Shown piece after piece: positions 1 through 8,036 of a DNA stretch of 64,000 bases. This DNA is from an uncultured Pseudomonadota bacterium (GTDB taxonomy: Bacteria; Pseudomonadota; Gammaproteobacteria; Steroidobacterales; Steroidobacteraceae). Under the pieces are notes generated by a model that ran no database searches, was not told where the DNA came from, and saw only the letters and a program-made list of their open reading frames with translations. Each line of letters opens with the position of its first letter. Position 1 is the stretch's first letter. Where the stretch lies: contig CAIKMS010000033.1 of assembly GCA_903828595.1 (NCBI GenBank), positions 62,001 through 126,000 on the forward strand. Direction: 5' to 3'. The position numbers were made by a program, and so were the translations under genes.

Positions 1-2
1 GC

Positions 3-1637
3 ACTCAGGACCAGCGGCTGCGCGTGGTTTGGACCGCACGCTTGACCCCGCACAGCGCCTACGTACGCCAATCCCTGAACTTTACGGCAACCCAAGATTT
101 GAGCCTGCCCAAAATCACCCTGATCAGTATGGCACTGCCCCAGGCCATGGTGTCCGGCACTACCGATGGCGCCCCCATCGTCACCGCAGACTCTTTCTTC
201 GCCTTTGAGCACCCTATGGCCCATGCGATGGTTACTGGCGGACAGGCCACCATGACCTTGCGTCGCAAATTACCGTTACGGGCCGGTGTACCGGTTGAAT
301 ACGCCTCGATTGTAGGCGTAACCGTCCCCGGCCAGATGCGGCGGGGATTTAACGAGTACTTAGAGGCCGAGCGCGCCCATCCGTTTCGGACGTTCTTGCA
401 TTACAACTCCTGGTACGACATCGGGTATTTCAGTCGCTATACCGAAGCCGAAGCACTCAATGTTGTTACCCGTTACGGGCAAGAACTGGTCTCCCATCGC
501 GGCGTTGTTCTGGACTCGTTTTTATTCGATGACGGCTGGGATGACACGCAAAGGCTATGGACGTTTAACGCCGCCTTTCCTGACGGCTTTAAGAACATAG
601 CAAAGGCAACGGCACGTATCGGCGCCGCACCCGGGCTTTGGCTCTCGCCTTGGGGTGGATACGGACCGCCGCGACAGGAGCGACTAAAATCTGCCCAAAA
701 TTCAGGCTTTGAGGTTGATGACCAAGGAATCGCTTTATCGGGCCCTCGTTACTACGCCTACTTTAGCCAAGCGATGCACGACCTACTGTCGCAGGCATCG
801 ATCAATCAATTCAAAGTAGACGGCATTGGCAGCCCGGATAAGGTGACCCCGGGCAGCGCTTTTGACAGTGACTTTGCGGCCGCCATTACGTTGATTGACG
901 ATTTACGCCTCGAAAAACCCGATCTGTATATCAATCTCACCACGGGAACGTGGCCATCGCCGTTTTGGTTACGCACGGCAGATTCCATTTGGCGCGGCGG
1001 CGAGGACCACGAATTTGCCGGCTCCGGCACTGATCGCCAACGATGGATTACCTATAGAGATGCGGATACCTATGGCGGAATTGTCCGGCAATGCCCGCTA
1101 TTTCCTTTGAACTCGTTAATGCTACACGGGATCATTTACGCTTCGCATGCCAAAGGCTTGAATACCGACCCGCAGGGAGATTTTGATACTGAAGTGTGGT
1201 CGTACTTTGCCAGCGGCACCGGACTACAGGAGTTGTACGTCTCACCCGAGCTGATGACCCCCAAAAACTGGGATCTGCTGGCTAAGGCGGCCAACTGGGC
1301 ACGCGCCCGTGCACCCATCCTCAAGGACAGCCACTGGTTAGGCGGCGACCCCGCTCGAGATAACGTTTACGGATGGGCCTCCTGGAATCCGACAGGTGCG
1401 GTCCTTGCCCTACGCAATCCATCCACCCGTAGGCAAACCTTCAGTCTCCACTTAGACGAGGCACTGGAGCTACCCAAGAGCGCGAGCCGGCGTTTCAAGA
1501 TCCACAGCGTCACCGGAGCAACGCCTGCGGCGATGCTAAACGCTAACCAAGTAATGGACGTAACGCTTGCGCCACACGGGCTTATCGTCTGGGACTTAGA
1601 GCCGCAAATACCCCAAAGGGTTACTACAACTCGGTAA
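3..1637 (+). CDS. Alpha-galactosidase-like glycoside hydrolase (clan GH-D type), 5' partial
   Basis: The frame is open to the first base, so the gene starts upstream of the window; the GTG at 24 is only the first internal start-type codon. The 530-odd visible residues resemble the catalytic half of clan GH-D (GH36/GH27-like) enzymes: an LHYNSWYD segment, a DSFLFDDGWDD strand and, later, FKVDGIG, where the Asp (codon at 819-821) sits where the family has its catalytic nucleophile. The C-terminus looks like the usual beta-sandwich cap. By family it would hydrolyse alpha-galactosides or related glycans; the substrate is unknown. It runs convergent to the aminotransferase gene ending at 1677. Family-level call is fairly good; a more specific one is not possible without the N-terminus. 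Confidence 0.7.
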   Translation, partial: TQDQRLRVVWTARLTPHSAYVRQSLNFTATQDLSLPKITLISMALPQAMVSGTTDGAPIVTADSFFAFEHPMAHAMVTGGQATMTLRRKLPLRAGVPVEYASIVGVTVPGQMRRGFNEYLEAERAHPFRTFLHYNSWYDIGYFSRYTEAEALNVVTRYGQELVSHRGVVLDSFLFDDGWDDTQRLWTFNAAFPDGFKNIAKATARIGAAPGLWLSPWGGYGPPRQERLKSAQNSGFEVDDQGIALSGPRYYAYFSQAMHDLLSQASINQFKVDGIGSPDKVTPGSAFDSDFAAAITLIDDLRLEKPDLYINLTTGTWPSPFWLRTADSIWRGGEDHEFAGSGTDRQRWITYRDADTYGGIVRQCPLFPLNSLMLHGIIYASHAKGLNTDPQGDFDTEVWSYFASGTGLQELYVSPELMTPKNWDLLAKAANWARARAPILKDSHWLGGDPARDNVYGWASWNPTGAVLALRNPSTRRQTFSLHLDEALELPKSASRRFKIHSVTGATPAAMLNANQVMDVTLAPHGLIVWDLEPQIPQRVTTTR

Positions 1638-1676
1638 ACCTGGCCTTGCGCGTCATCGCTTAAGTGGCGCGCCTTG

Positions 1677-2987
1677 TCATCTTTGGGCGAGTACCGAAGA
1701 GAAGACATCGAGGAAATGATCGGCATGCTCACGGGTGAACACCAAGGGTGGACGAATTTTTAAAACGTTCGCCATCGGCCCCGCGGCACTAATTAACACT
1801 CTCTTCTCGCGCATTGCATTGACGATACGCGTGGTCTGACTCGTTGCCGGTACTTTGGTTTGCCGGTCCATAACCAGTTCCACACCGATAAAAAGCCCGG
1901 CACCGCGCACATCACCAATCACCTCGTAGTGATCTGCCAGAGCAGACAGTCGGCTACGCAAATACTGCCCCACATCACGGGCATTTTCCTGAAGCTTTTG
2001 TTTTTGAATAATCTGCAGCACCGCTTGACCCACGGCGGCGGCAACCGGATTTCCCCCAAAGGTATTGAAGTATCGTGCTTTAGCAAACTCTTGGACCACC
2101 GCAGGCTGCAGGGCGACCGCCGCCATTGGATGGCCATCACCCATCGGTTTACCCATGGTGACCATGTCCGGGATAAGGCCATGGCGCTCAAATCCCCAGA
2201 ATGCATCGCCAGTGCGACCCAGTCCCGCCTGAACCTCATCAGCAATAAAGAGCCCGCCAGCGGCCCGTATTGCAGCGACCGCGGGCGCCAGAAAACCCGC
2301 GGGATCAGCAAATACGCCGTCGCTGGAGAAAATAGTATCCACCAACAGAGCAGCTGGACGAATGCCACACGATTGCATGTCCGCGATGGCCTCGCGCACC
2401 GAGGACAAGAATGCCAACGCAACCTCTTGTCCACCACTGTGATAATGATCGGGCGCATCAATCAGACGAACATGATCAGCGACGGCTACCGGGGCACCCA
2501 GGGAGGGAGACATCTCGGCAATCAGTTTGGTCGTGCCATGGTAGGCCAATCGAGTCACTATGACTCCAGTGCCTCCGGTACACGCCTGTGCAATTCGGTA
2601 AGCAAGATCATTGGCCTCGCTGCCGGTACAGGTAAACATGACATGCCCTAAGGCCGAAGGCATGGTCGCCAGCAATTGCTCGGCATAGTCCAAAATACCC
2701 TCATGCAAATAACGCGTATGCGTATTTAGTATTCCCGCCTGCCGCGCCAACGCAGCAACCACCTCGGGATGGCAATGACCCACGCTAGGCACGTTGTTAT
2801 AGGCATCCAAGTACGCATTACCCTGCGCGTCGTATAACCATACGCCCTCGCCACGAACTAGGTGTAAGGGACGCTGATAGAACAGCCGATAGGACGGACC
2901 AAGCAATCGGTCGCGACGCTGTATCAGGGCTTGTTCCGACTCGGACAGAACAATCTCGCCCGCTCTAAATGCATTGATCATTGACAT
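1677..2987 (-). CDS. Class-III PLP enzyme, ethanolamine-phosphate / phosphohydroxylysine phospho-lyase-like
   Basis: A 436-residue fold-type I PLP enzyme. The cofactor aspartate lies in IADEVQAG (D250) and the Schiff-base lysine in TMGKPMGDGHP (K280). The MGKPMG-x-GHP signature is that of the AGXT2L1/AGXT2L2 branch of class-III aminotransferases, which remove phosphate and ammonia from phosphoethanolamine or 5-phosphohydroxylysine instead of transaminating. The gene starts 4 bases after the stop of an APH-type kinase, as expected for a kinase that phosphorylates an amino alcohol and a lyase that eliminates the phosphate. The subfamily comes from the lysine motif and context; an ordinary omega-aminotransferase is the alternative. 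Confidence 0.8.
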   Translation of the reverse strand: MSMINAFRAGEIVLSESEQALIQRRDRLLGPSYRLFYQRPLHLVRGEGVWLYDAQGNAYLDAYNNVPSVGHCHPEVVAALARQAGILNTHTRYLHEGILDYAEQLLATMPSALGHVMFTCTGSEANDLAYRIAQACTGGTGVIVTRLAYHGTTKLIAEMSPSLGAPVAVADHVRLIDAPDHYHSGGQEVALAFLSSVREAIADMQSCGIRPAALLVDTIFSSDGVFADPAGFLAPAVAAIRAAGGLFIADEVQAGLGRTGDAFWGFERHGLIPDMVTMGKPMGDGHPMAAVALQPAVVQEFAKARYFNTFGGNPVAAAVGQAVLQIIQKQKLQENARDVGQYLRSRLSALADHYEVIGDVRGAGLFIGVELVMDRQTKVPATSQTTRIVNAMREKRVLISAAGPMANVLKIRPPLVFTREHADHFLDVFSSVLAQR

Positions 2988-2991
2988 GCCA

Positions 2992-4050
2992 TCACTCCGA
3001 AGAACACGCTTGTCTTAATAGTTCACAGCCCTGCGCACGTCCGATAACCGCGCAGCGTTCAAGTCCTGACCAAGCCGCCGGCGCATTTCGAAAAATATAA
3101 TCACGATTGGCGGGGTGCAAACTCACTCGCCAATTGGTAATTACCACCGTCAGTAGCAGCCGGGTTGCTATAAGATCAAATAAAATTTCGACTTCCTGCT
3201 CTTGCAGCGGGCAGATCCGATTAAATGCACGGACCATATCAGGAGCAAAACCCAGCGGGGAGCCTGATGAAGCCACATGGTAAGCCGCCGCGACAGCCAG
3301 ATCATTGATACGTGGCGCACGAACCATGTCTCCAAAATCAATCACACCACAAACATGGTCTGGATCTTGAGGTTCAACCAGTACATTAGACGGCTGGAAG
3401 TCGTTATGTATCACTTGCCATGGTAGCCCCGGCAACGCGGGAAGTGCATACCGCTCAAAGTTATCAAGACACTCACAGGCCATGGCGCGCCGATCCGGAT
3501 CTTCCAGCAGATCCAACCACGGGCGTAGGGTCGCCGCATGAGTCAGGTCCCAGCGCAACTGGTAGCCATCAGCCGGATGACGGAAATCCTGTAAAGCTAA
3601 ATCCAGTCGAGCCAGCAAGCTACCCAGATTGGCGGTTTGCCTTGCAGACCGTGCAGCCTCGTGCAAAGGCGTACCGGGAAGATACCTCAGCAGGCGTAAC
3701 GACCTTAATTCTTGAGCCAGAAAGACCGGCTGTAGAAACTCTTCGCTACGTGTCATCACCAAGTGCGGTATGGGGAGTGTTGGATCGAGCTTCTGGACAT
3801 GCCTAAAGGCTTGGGTCTGAAAGTCAGTCACGCTGGGATCTTCAGCGGCATTACTAATTTTTAGTAAAAACCGTTCCCCGCTAGACGCCGTTAAGTGGAA
3901 ATTCTCATCGCGTTCAGAGGCTAACCGGCGAGCCTGAGCGACGATCCCGTAATGCACATGAGCAAGTCTTTCAATTTCTTCGAGTGAAGTGATAGACACA
4001 GCCGAGGCAACTACATCAGCGTTTGATAATTGATCACTACCGTGCTTCAT
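2992..4050 (-). CDS. APH-fold small-molecule kinase (hydroxylysine-kinase-like)
   Basis: A 352-residue aminoglycoside-phosphotransferase-fold protein. The catalytic loop reads VIHNDFQPSNVLV (H-x-D-x4-N) and the metal-binding motif is GVIDFGDM (DFG). This family includes hydroxylysine kinase, homoserine/choline-type kinases and antibiotic kinases. The ATG overlaps the stop of the upstream small exported-protein gene (ATGA at 4047-4050) and the phospho-lyase-like gene follows after 4 bases, so the three are probably translated as a coupled set. I infer phosphorylation of a hydroxylated amino acid or amino alcohol as the first catabolic step. An antibiotic-resistance role is less likely in this setting. 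Confidence 0.78.
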   Translation of the reverse strand: MKHGSDQLSNADVVASAVSITSLEEIERLAHVHYGIVAQARRLASERDENFHLTASSGERFLLKISNAAEDPSVTDFQTQAFRHVQKLDPTLPIPHLVMTRSEEFLQPVFLAQELRSLRLLRYLPGTPLHEAARSARQTANLGSLLARLDLALQDFRHPADGYQLRWDLTHAATLRPWLDLLEDPDRRAMACECLDNFERYALPALPGLPWQVIHNDFQPSNVLVEPQDPDHVCGVIDFGDMVRAPRINDLAVAAAYHVASSGSPLGFAPDMVRAFNRICPLQEQEVEILFDLIATRLLLTVVITNWRVSLHPANRDYIFRNAPAAWSGLERCAVIGRAQGCELLRQACSSE

Positions 4051-4271
4051 ATGGGTAAGTAAGTCTGCATCACTGTGCTGGCACCAAAGTTTGGCACGAC
4101 GCTCTGCGCGGTATGCTCATAGTTGTCGCCCAAAGGTGAGCTCAACCCGCAGTTCGTAGGTGGTAACGAATCGGCCGCGACGCCAAGATTGGCATAGACA
4201 GCAATGCTGATTCCCACTAGCGTCAAAAATAGCCGTCGCATAACCCGGCTCCTGATCGTAAAATTGCACAA
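4047..4271 (-). CDS. Small exported protein of unknown function
   Basis: A 74-residue ORF whose second methionine (MRRLFLTLVG) begins a convincing Sec signal: two arginines, a hydrophobic core, then an Ala-Ala site before DSLPPTNC. The mature part is only about 40 residues with one cysteine and matches no family I recognise. Its stop overlaps the kinase start by four bases (ATGA), a common sign of a real, translationally coupled gene. The true start may be at residue 11 (position 4241). It could be a periplasmic peptide linked to the kinase/phospho-lyase pair, or a decayed gene fragment. Confidence 0.45.
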   Translation of the reverse strand: MCNFTIRSRVMRRLFLTLVGISIAVYANLGVAADSLPPTNCGLSSPLGDNYEHTAQSVVPNFGASTVMQTYLPI

Positions 4272-4327
4272 TCAATCTTCTGCGATAGCATAAGTATCAC
4301 CCTAAGCTGTGTCCTCAAGGAAACTCG

Positions 4328-4672
4328 GTGCGCGCTGCGCCGACGAAAAAGGCCATCACCATGTTACTGATCCAGCCAGCTTCGGCGCCGGTCATTGACC
4401 CCGCTGTCATCCCCCATCTTTGCCAAATTCGCTACTTCGGCGAGTTCCTGATGAATCTTGGAGCCACCGAAAATATCGCAATAACCCTGCAAGCCTCTCC
4501 GCCAGCTGCCCGCGCCTGGACAGAGATTAGACAAGCCTTGCAGGCGCTATCGCTAACGCACCCCGAACTGTTTAACGCTGCACCCCCGCCCCATCCAAGT
4601 CAGTTAAGTAACCTAATTTTGTGGGCACACGAGCAGTTGTCGCAGGTGGCGCGGCCACCGCGCCGCTGTTAA
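4328..4672 (+). CDS. Hypothetical protein, 114 aa
   Basis: Not recognised. A GTG start at 4328 is preceded by AAGGAAA at a suitable distance, better than the region ahead of the ATG at 4361. The protein is soluble, rich in Ala, Leu and Pro, with no signal peptide, membrane segment or obvious motif, and ends in a Pro/Arg-rich tail. The last codons form a GC-rich hairpin (7-bp stem at 4648-4664) and overlap the 3' end of the convergent RIO kinase gene by four bases. It may be a narrow-distribution gene; spurious prediction cannot be excluded. Confidence 0.4.
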   Translation: MRAAPTKKAITMLLIQPASAPVIDPAVIPHLCQIRYFGEFLMNLGATENIAITLQASPPAARAWTEIRQALQALSLTHPELFNAAPPPHPSQLSNLILWAHEQLSQVARPPRRC

Positions 4673-5532
4673 CCCGGGGCATCCTGTAAAGCGGCCAGTC
4701 GGCGAAGCTCACGAAACTCGGCCTCTAAACGCTCCGCTTCAATCTGCTCCAGAACAGCACCGACATCAGTAGGCGTTTCGTCCTGAGTGAACTCACCGGT
4801 CAATACACTGTCAGGGGTTAAAAGGCTGTCTTCATAAAGAGACCAAATCTCGCGCGCATACTGGGTGCGGTCTAACTCAGGCGCAAACCGCGCGAACGTA
4901 TCCCTCATGTTGTTCACATCGCGTTCAAACATGGCATAGGCATTATTGTTACCGGCCGCATTAACAGCCTGAGGCAGGTCGATAATTACGGGACCTTGTC
5001 CGTCTATCAGAACGTTATATTCGGACAAATCACCGTGAATAAGCCCCACGCAAAGCATCAGAACGATTTGCCGAATCATAAACGCATGCCACTCGACGGC
5101 CTGTAAGGCCGTCAATTCAACATCGTTTAATCGAGGCGCGGGAAAACCCTCAGGGTCTGTGACTAACTCCATCAACAGGACACCCTGGAACACCCCATAG
5201 GGCACGGGAACCCGAACTCCCGCGCCATGCAGACGATACAGCGCATCAACTTCGGCGCTTTTCCATTCCGCCTCTTGTACTTCCCGGCCGTGGCGTCCCC
5301 GCTTACCCAAAGCACGCGCATCGCGACTGTTGCGCGTTTTTCGACCTTCCTGATATTGCGCTAGCTTGTGAAAACCCCGCTGCTCGGCCTCTTTATAGAC
5401 CTTGGCGCAACGAATCTGTCCGGCGCAGTCAACTACATAAACAGCCGCTTCTTTTCCACTCTTCAGCTGTCGGACCACACTGTCTACGATCCCGTCGTCT
5501 ATCAGTGGCGCTAGCCCTTTGGGTATTTTCAT
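4669..5532 (-). CDS. RIO1-family atypical Ser/Thr protein kinase
   Basis: A 287-residue bacterial RIO kinase. Landmarks are the shortened P-loop with SGKEA (S25-A29), the ATP-anchoring lysine in CAKVYK (K44), the catalytic loop LIHGDLSEYNVL (H166, D168, N173) and the metal-binding IIDLPQAV (D185), all of RIO1 type. The 195-285 region is an acidic helical tail. Bacterial members are cytosolic kinases of poorly known target. The gene stands 124 bases downstream of the alpha/beta hydrolase stop on the same strand and may have its own promoter. Confidence 0.9.
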   Translation of the reverse strand: MKIPKGLAPLIDDGIVDSVVRQLKSGKEAAVYVVDCAGQIRCAKVYKEAEQRGFHKLAQYQEGRKTRNSRDARALGKRGRHGREVQEAEWKSAEVDALYRLHGAGVRVPVPYGVFQGVLLMELVTDPEGFPAPRLNDVELTALQAVEWHAFMIRQIVLMLCVGLIHGDLSEYNVLIDGQGPVIIDLPQAVNAAGNNNAYAMFERDVNNMRDTFARFAPELDRTQYAREIWSLYEDSLLTPDSVLTGEFTQDETPTDVGAVLEQIEAERLEAEFRELRRLAALQDAPG

Positions 5533-5656
5533 GCGCTCAGTGTAAAGACAAACCGTTGTGGCCGGCCGATTTTCTTACCGCTACAGGCAGCCCCACCAAC
5601 GATTAGAGATTTACAGCCCTAACGTTAAGCCGGCCTTAATAGAGCAATGTCCGTGT

Positions 5657-6469
5657 TTAGCGCCGTTGACGAGACTTAACGTCCAAATGGGTGCCTAAGG
5701 CTTCTATGATCACGTCAGGCGACTCGGCCATCAGCATGTGCCCGGCGCCGGGAACGATGACCAGTCGTGACTGGATGATCGCCTCGCTCAGTGCACGCCC
5801 CTGCCGTAGCGGCGTCATTTGGTCTTTCTCGCCGCAGATCAATACGGTCGGGCTAGTCACTTTAGCGGCATGGGCTAAACCATCGCGGTGGTTGTTGCAG
5901 GCGTCCAGATCGGTGAATAAAACGCCCTTGGGCGCACGCTCTAAAATACGCTCACCTAAACCTACCATCCACAAACCCGGTGCCGGACTGGCGCCGATGC
6001 CCGCGGCGTAGCCGTAACCCCAGAGATTGACCATATCGATCGCATCGTGATGGTTGTCCCTGGCTGCAGCCAGCAGGTCTGCATGGACGGGCATGGCAGC
6101 GGCGGTACCAATCAAAGCCAGATGACTTACCCGCGCCGGCACCATCGAGGCCACGGCCAGGGAGACCAACGAACCCATCGAATGACCAATAACCGCGGCC
6201 GCATCCACCTTTAGCGCATCCAGAACCGCAATCACCCATTCGGCCATCGCATGAATCGAATGAAGGGCCACCCCCGCCGAAGCGCCGTGCCCTGGTAGGT
6301 CAAGGGCCAGCACATTCCATCCATGAAAAGACAGCCAACGGCTCTGCGCGGCCCATACCGTATGATCCAGTCCGGCTCCATGTAAAAAAACCGCCGTAGG
6401 ACGATCCGGTAAATGCGCACGCCCACCCGTGGCGGCAAAAACACTAAGCCCGTTTACTGTTATCTGCAC
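5657..6469 (-). CDS. Alpha/beta hydrolase
   Basis: A 270-residue serine hydrolase with a complete triad: nucleophile S97 in GHSMGS, acid D216 in GEKDQMTP and H244 in GAGHMLM, with the HGAG oxyanion motif at 30-33. The GTG start has AGGA eight bases upstream, located at the stop of the sulfhydrylase gene, so the two are probably cotranscribed (14-base gap). Although metX also encodes an alpha/beta-fold enzyme near metY in many genomes, this protein is too short and has the wrong nucleophile motif for MetX. The substrate is unknown; esterase, lactonase or C-C hydrolase are possible. Confidence 0.8.
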   Translation of the reverse strand: MQITVNGLSVFAATGGRAHLPDRPTAVFLHGAGLDHTVWAAQSRWLSFHGWNVLALDLPGHGASAGVALHSIHAMAEWVIAVLDALKVDAAAVIGHSMGSLVSLAVASMVPARVSHLALIGTAAAMPVHADLLAAARDNHHDAIDMVNLWGYGYAAGIGASPAPGLWMVGLGERILERAPKGVLFTDLDACNNHRDGLAHAAKVTSPTVLICGEKDQMTPLRQGRALSEAIIQSRLVIVPGAGHMLMAESPDVIIEALGTHLDVKSRQRR

Positions 6470-6483
6470 GACAGAGGTCCTTT

Positions 6484-7779
6484 TTAGGCTTTGGCCGCTA
6501 GGCGCAAGGCCTGACTTAAATCAGCGATGATGTCATCAACAGATTCAATACCGACGGATAAGCGAATCATGTCCTCGCCTATCCCCGCATTCAGCAATTG
6601 TTCAGTACTCATCTGCTGATGGGTCGTGCTGGCAGGATGGATGACGAGCGTTTTTGCATCACCCACATTAGCCAGGTGGCTTCCCAGCCGCACAGCATCA
6701 ATAAACTTCGCGCCCGCGGCACGTCCGCCTTTGATACCAAAACTGATCATAGAGCCTGCACCGCGCGGCAAGATCTGTTTGGCCAATTCGTAATCCGGAT
6801 GCTCGGGCAGGCTGGGATGCACAACCCAGGTCACGGTCGGGTTTTTCTGCAAAAATGCGAGAACGGCGGCCGTGTTATCCATGTGCCGCTGCATACGCAA
6901 GCTAAGCGTTTCCACACCCTGAAGCAAATGAAAAGCATTGGCCGGTGACAGACAAACGCCAAACTGACGCAAGCCTTCGGTACGCGCGCGCATCAAAAAG
7001 GCCGCCGGCCCGAACTGTTCGGTGAAGGTGATGCCGTGGTAGTCCGGTACAGGCTCACTGAGCATCGGAAACTTCCCCGATTCAGCCCAATCAAAACGAC
7101 CCCCATCAACTACGGCACCGCCCACGGCGATGCCATGCCCACCGATCCATTTGGTCACAGAATGCATGACCAAATCGGCCCCCAAATCCAGCGGCCGGCA
7201 CAGGTATGGTGTTGCAAAAGTACTGTCGATCAGCAACGGAACACCCGCCGCGTGCGCGATCTCAGCAATAGCGGGGATGTTGAAAACTTCCAAGCCCGGG
7301 TTACCGATGGTTTCCCCGATGACAAGGCGAGTATTGGGCTGAATAGCAGCCCGAAATCCCGCTAGGTCCCGCGGTTTGACGAACGTCGTTTTGATGCCAA
7401 AACGCGGCAACGTGTAACTCAGCAGATTGCTGGTCCCACCGTACAGGCAACTGGAGGCCACGATGTGGTCGCCGGCGCCAAGCAAAGTGGCAATAGCCAT
7501 ATGCATGGCGGCCATGCCACTAGCGGTACACACACTACCCACGCCGCCTTCCAGCGCCGCCAGGCGTTCCTCCAAAACGGCCACGGTTGGGTTGGAGATT
7601 CGGCTGTAAACATAGCCGGGGCGCTCAAGGTTAAACAGCGAAGCCGCTTGATCCGAGTCCTCGAAGACGTACGAGGTCGTCTGATAAATAGGAACGGCAC
7701 GCGCGCCGTGCACCGGATCGGGGTGCTGCCCTGCATGGAGACTGAGCGTGTCAAATCCGGGGGGTCGCGGTGCAGCCAT
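6484..7779 (-). CDS. metY: O-acetylhomoserine sulfhydrylase (Cys/Met PLP family)
   Basis: A 431-residue Cys/Met-metabolism PLP enzyme that makes homocysteine (or methionine from methanethiol) from O-acetylhomoserine. It shows the family's GYVYSRISNPT region, a SGMAA cofactor loop and the PLP lysine in HSVTKWIGGHG (K210). The length and the insert before the C-terminal domain suit MetY better than cystathionine synthase or MetZ. The start at 7779 (MAAPRPPG) is chosen because GAGGAG lies nine bases upstream; a 25-residue longer reading begins without family similarity. It leads the hydrolase gene and is divergent from the acyl-CoA dehydrogenase gene. Confidence 0.88.
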   Translation of the reverse strand: MAAPRPPGFDTLSLHAGQHPDPVHGARAVPIYQTTSYVFEDSDQAASLFNLERPGYVYSRISNPTVAVLEERLAALEGGVGSVCTASGMAAMHMAIATLLGAGDHIVASSCLYGGTSNLLSYTLPRFGIKTTFVKPRDLAGFRAAIQPNTRLVIGETIGNPGLEVFNIPAIAEIAHAAGVPLLIDSTFATPYLCRPLDLGADLVMHSVTKWIGGHGIAVGGAVVDGGRFDWAESGKFPMLSEPVPDYHGITFTEQFGPAAFLMRARTEGLRQFGVCLSPANAFHLLQGVETLSLRMQRHMDNTAAVLAFLQKNPTVTWVVHPSLPEHPDYELAKQILPRGAGSMISFGIKGGRAAGAKFIDAVRLGSHLANVGDAKTLVIHPASTTHQQMSTEQLLNAGIGEDMIRLSVGIESVDDIIADLSQALRLAAKA

Positions 7780-8036
7780 CAGCTCAAACTCCTCGCACCA
7801 AAGCAAGAAACGCTTCAGTCTCAATAAGGTCCGGATAACGTCGCAAACTGGCACCCGGACGGGTCAAACATCAGGGCCAAGAATACGATGTTGCCTACCC
7901 AGAAGCCACTCAAGCCGGCGTCAACAAAAAACACCGGATTTTGGCTGCGGACCGTTGCGCCAGTCCGCGGGTCGGGTATCGTGGGAGCCTAAAGTGACCC
8001 TGCCGAGCGTTGCTCTACTGGCGAGGAAATAGTCTG

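Noticed and set aside
1860-2651. A 263-codon open frame opposite the phospho-lyase-like gene.
   Set aside because: It lies antisense within a well-supported PLP-enzyme gene, has no recognisable domain, and looks like a mirror of that gene's codon bias.
5657-6469. The hydrolase beside metY as MetX homoserine acetyltransferase.
   Set aside because: It is about 100 residues too short and its nucleophile motif GHSMGS is not the MetX type.
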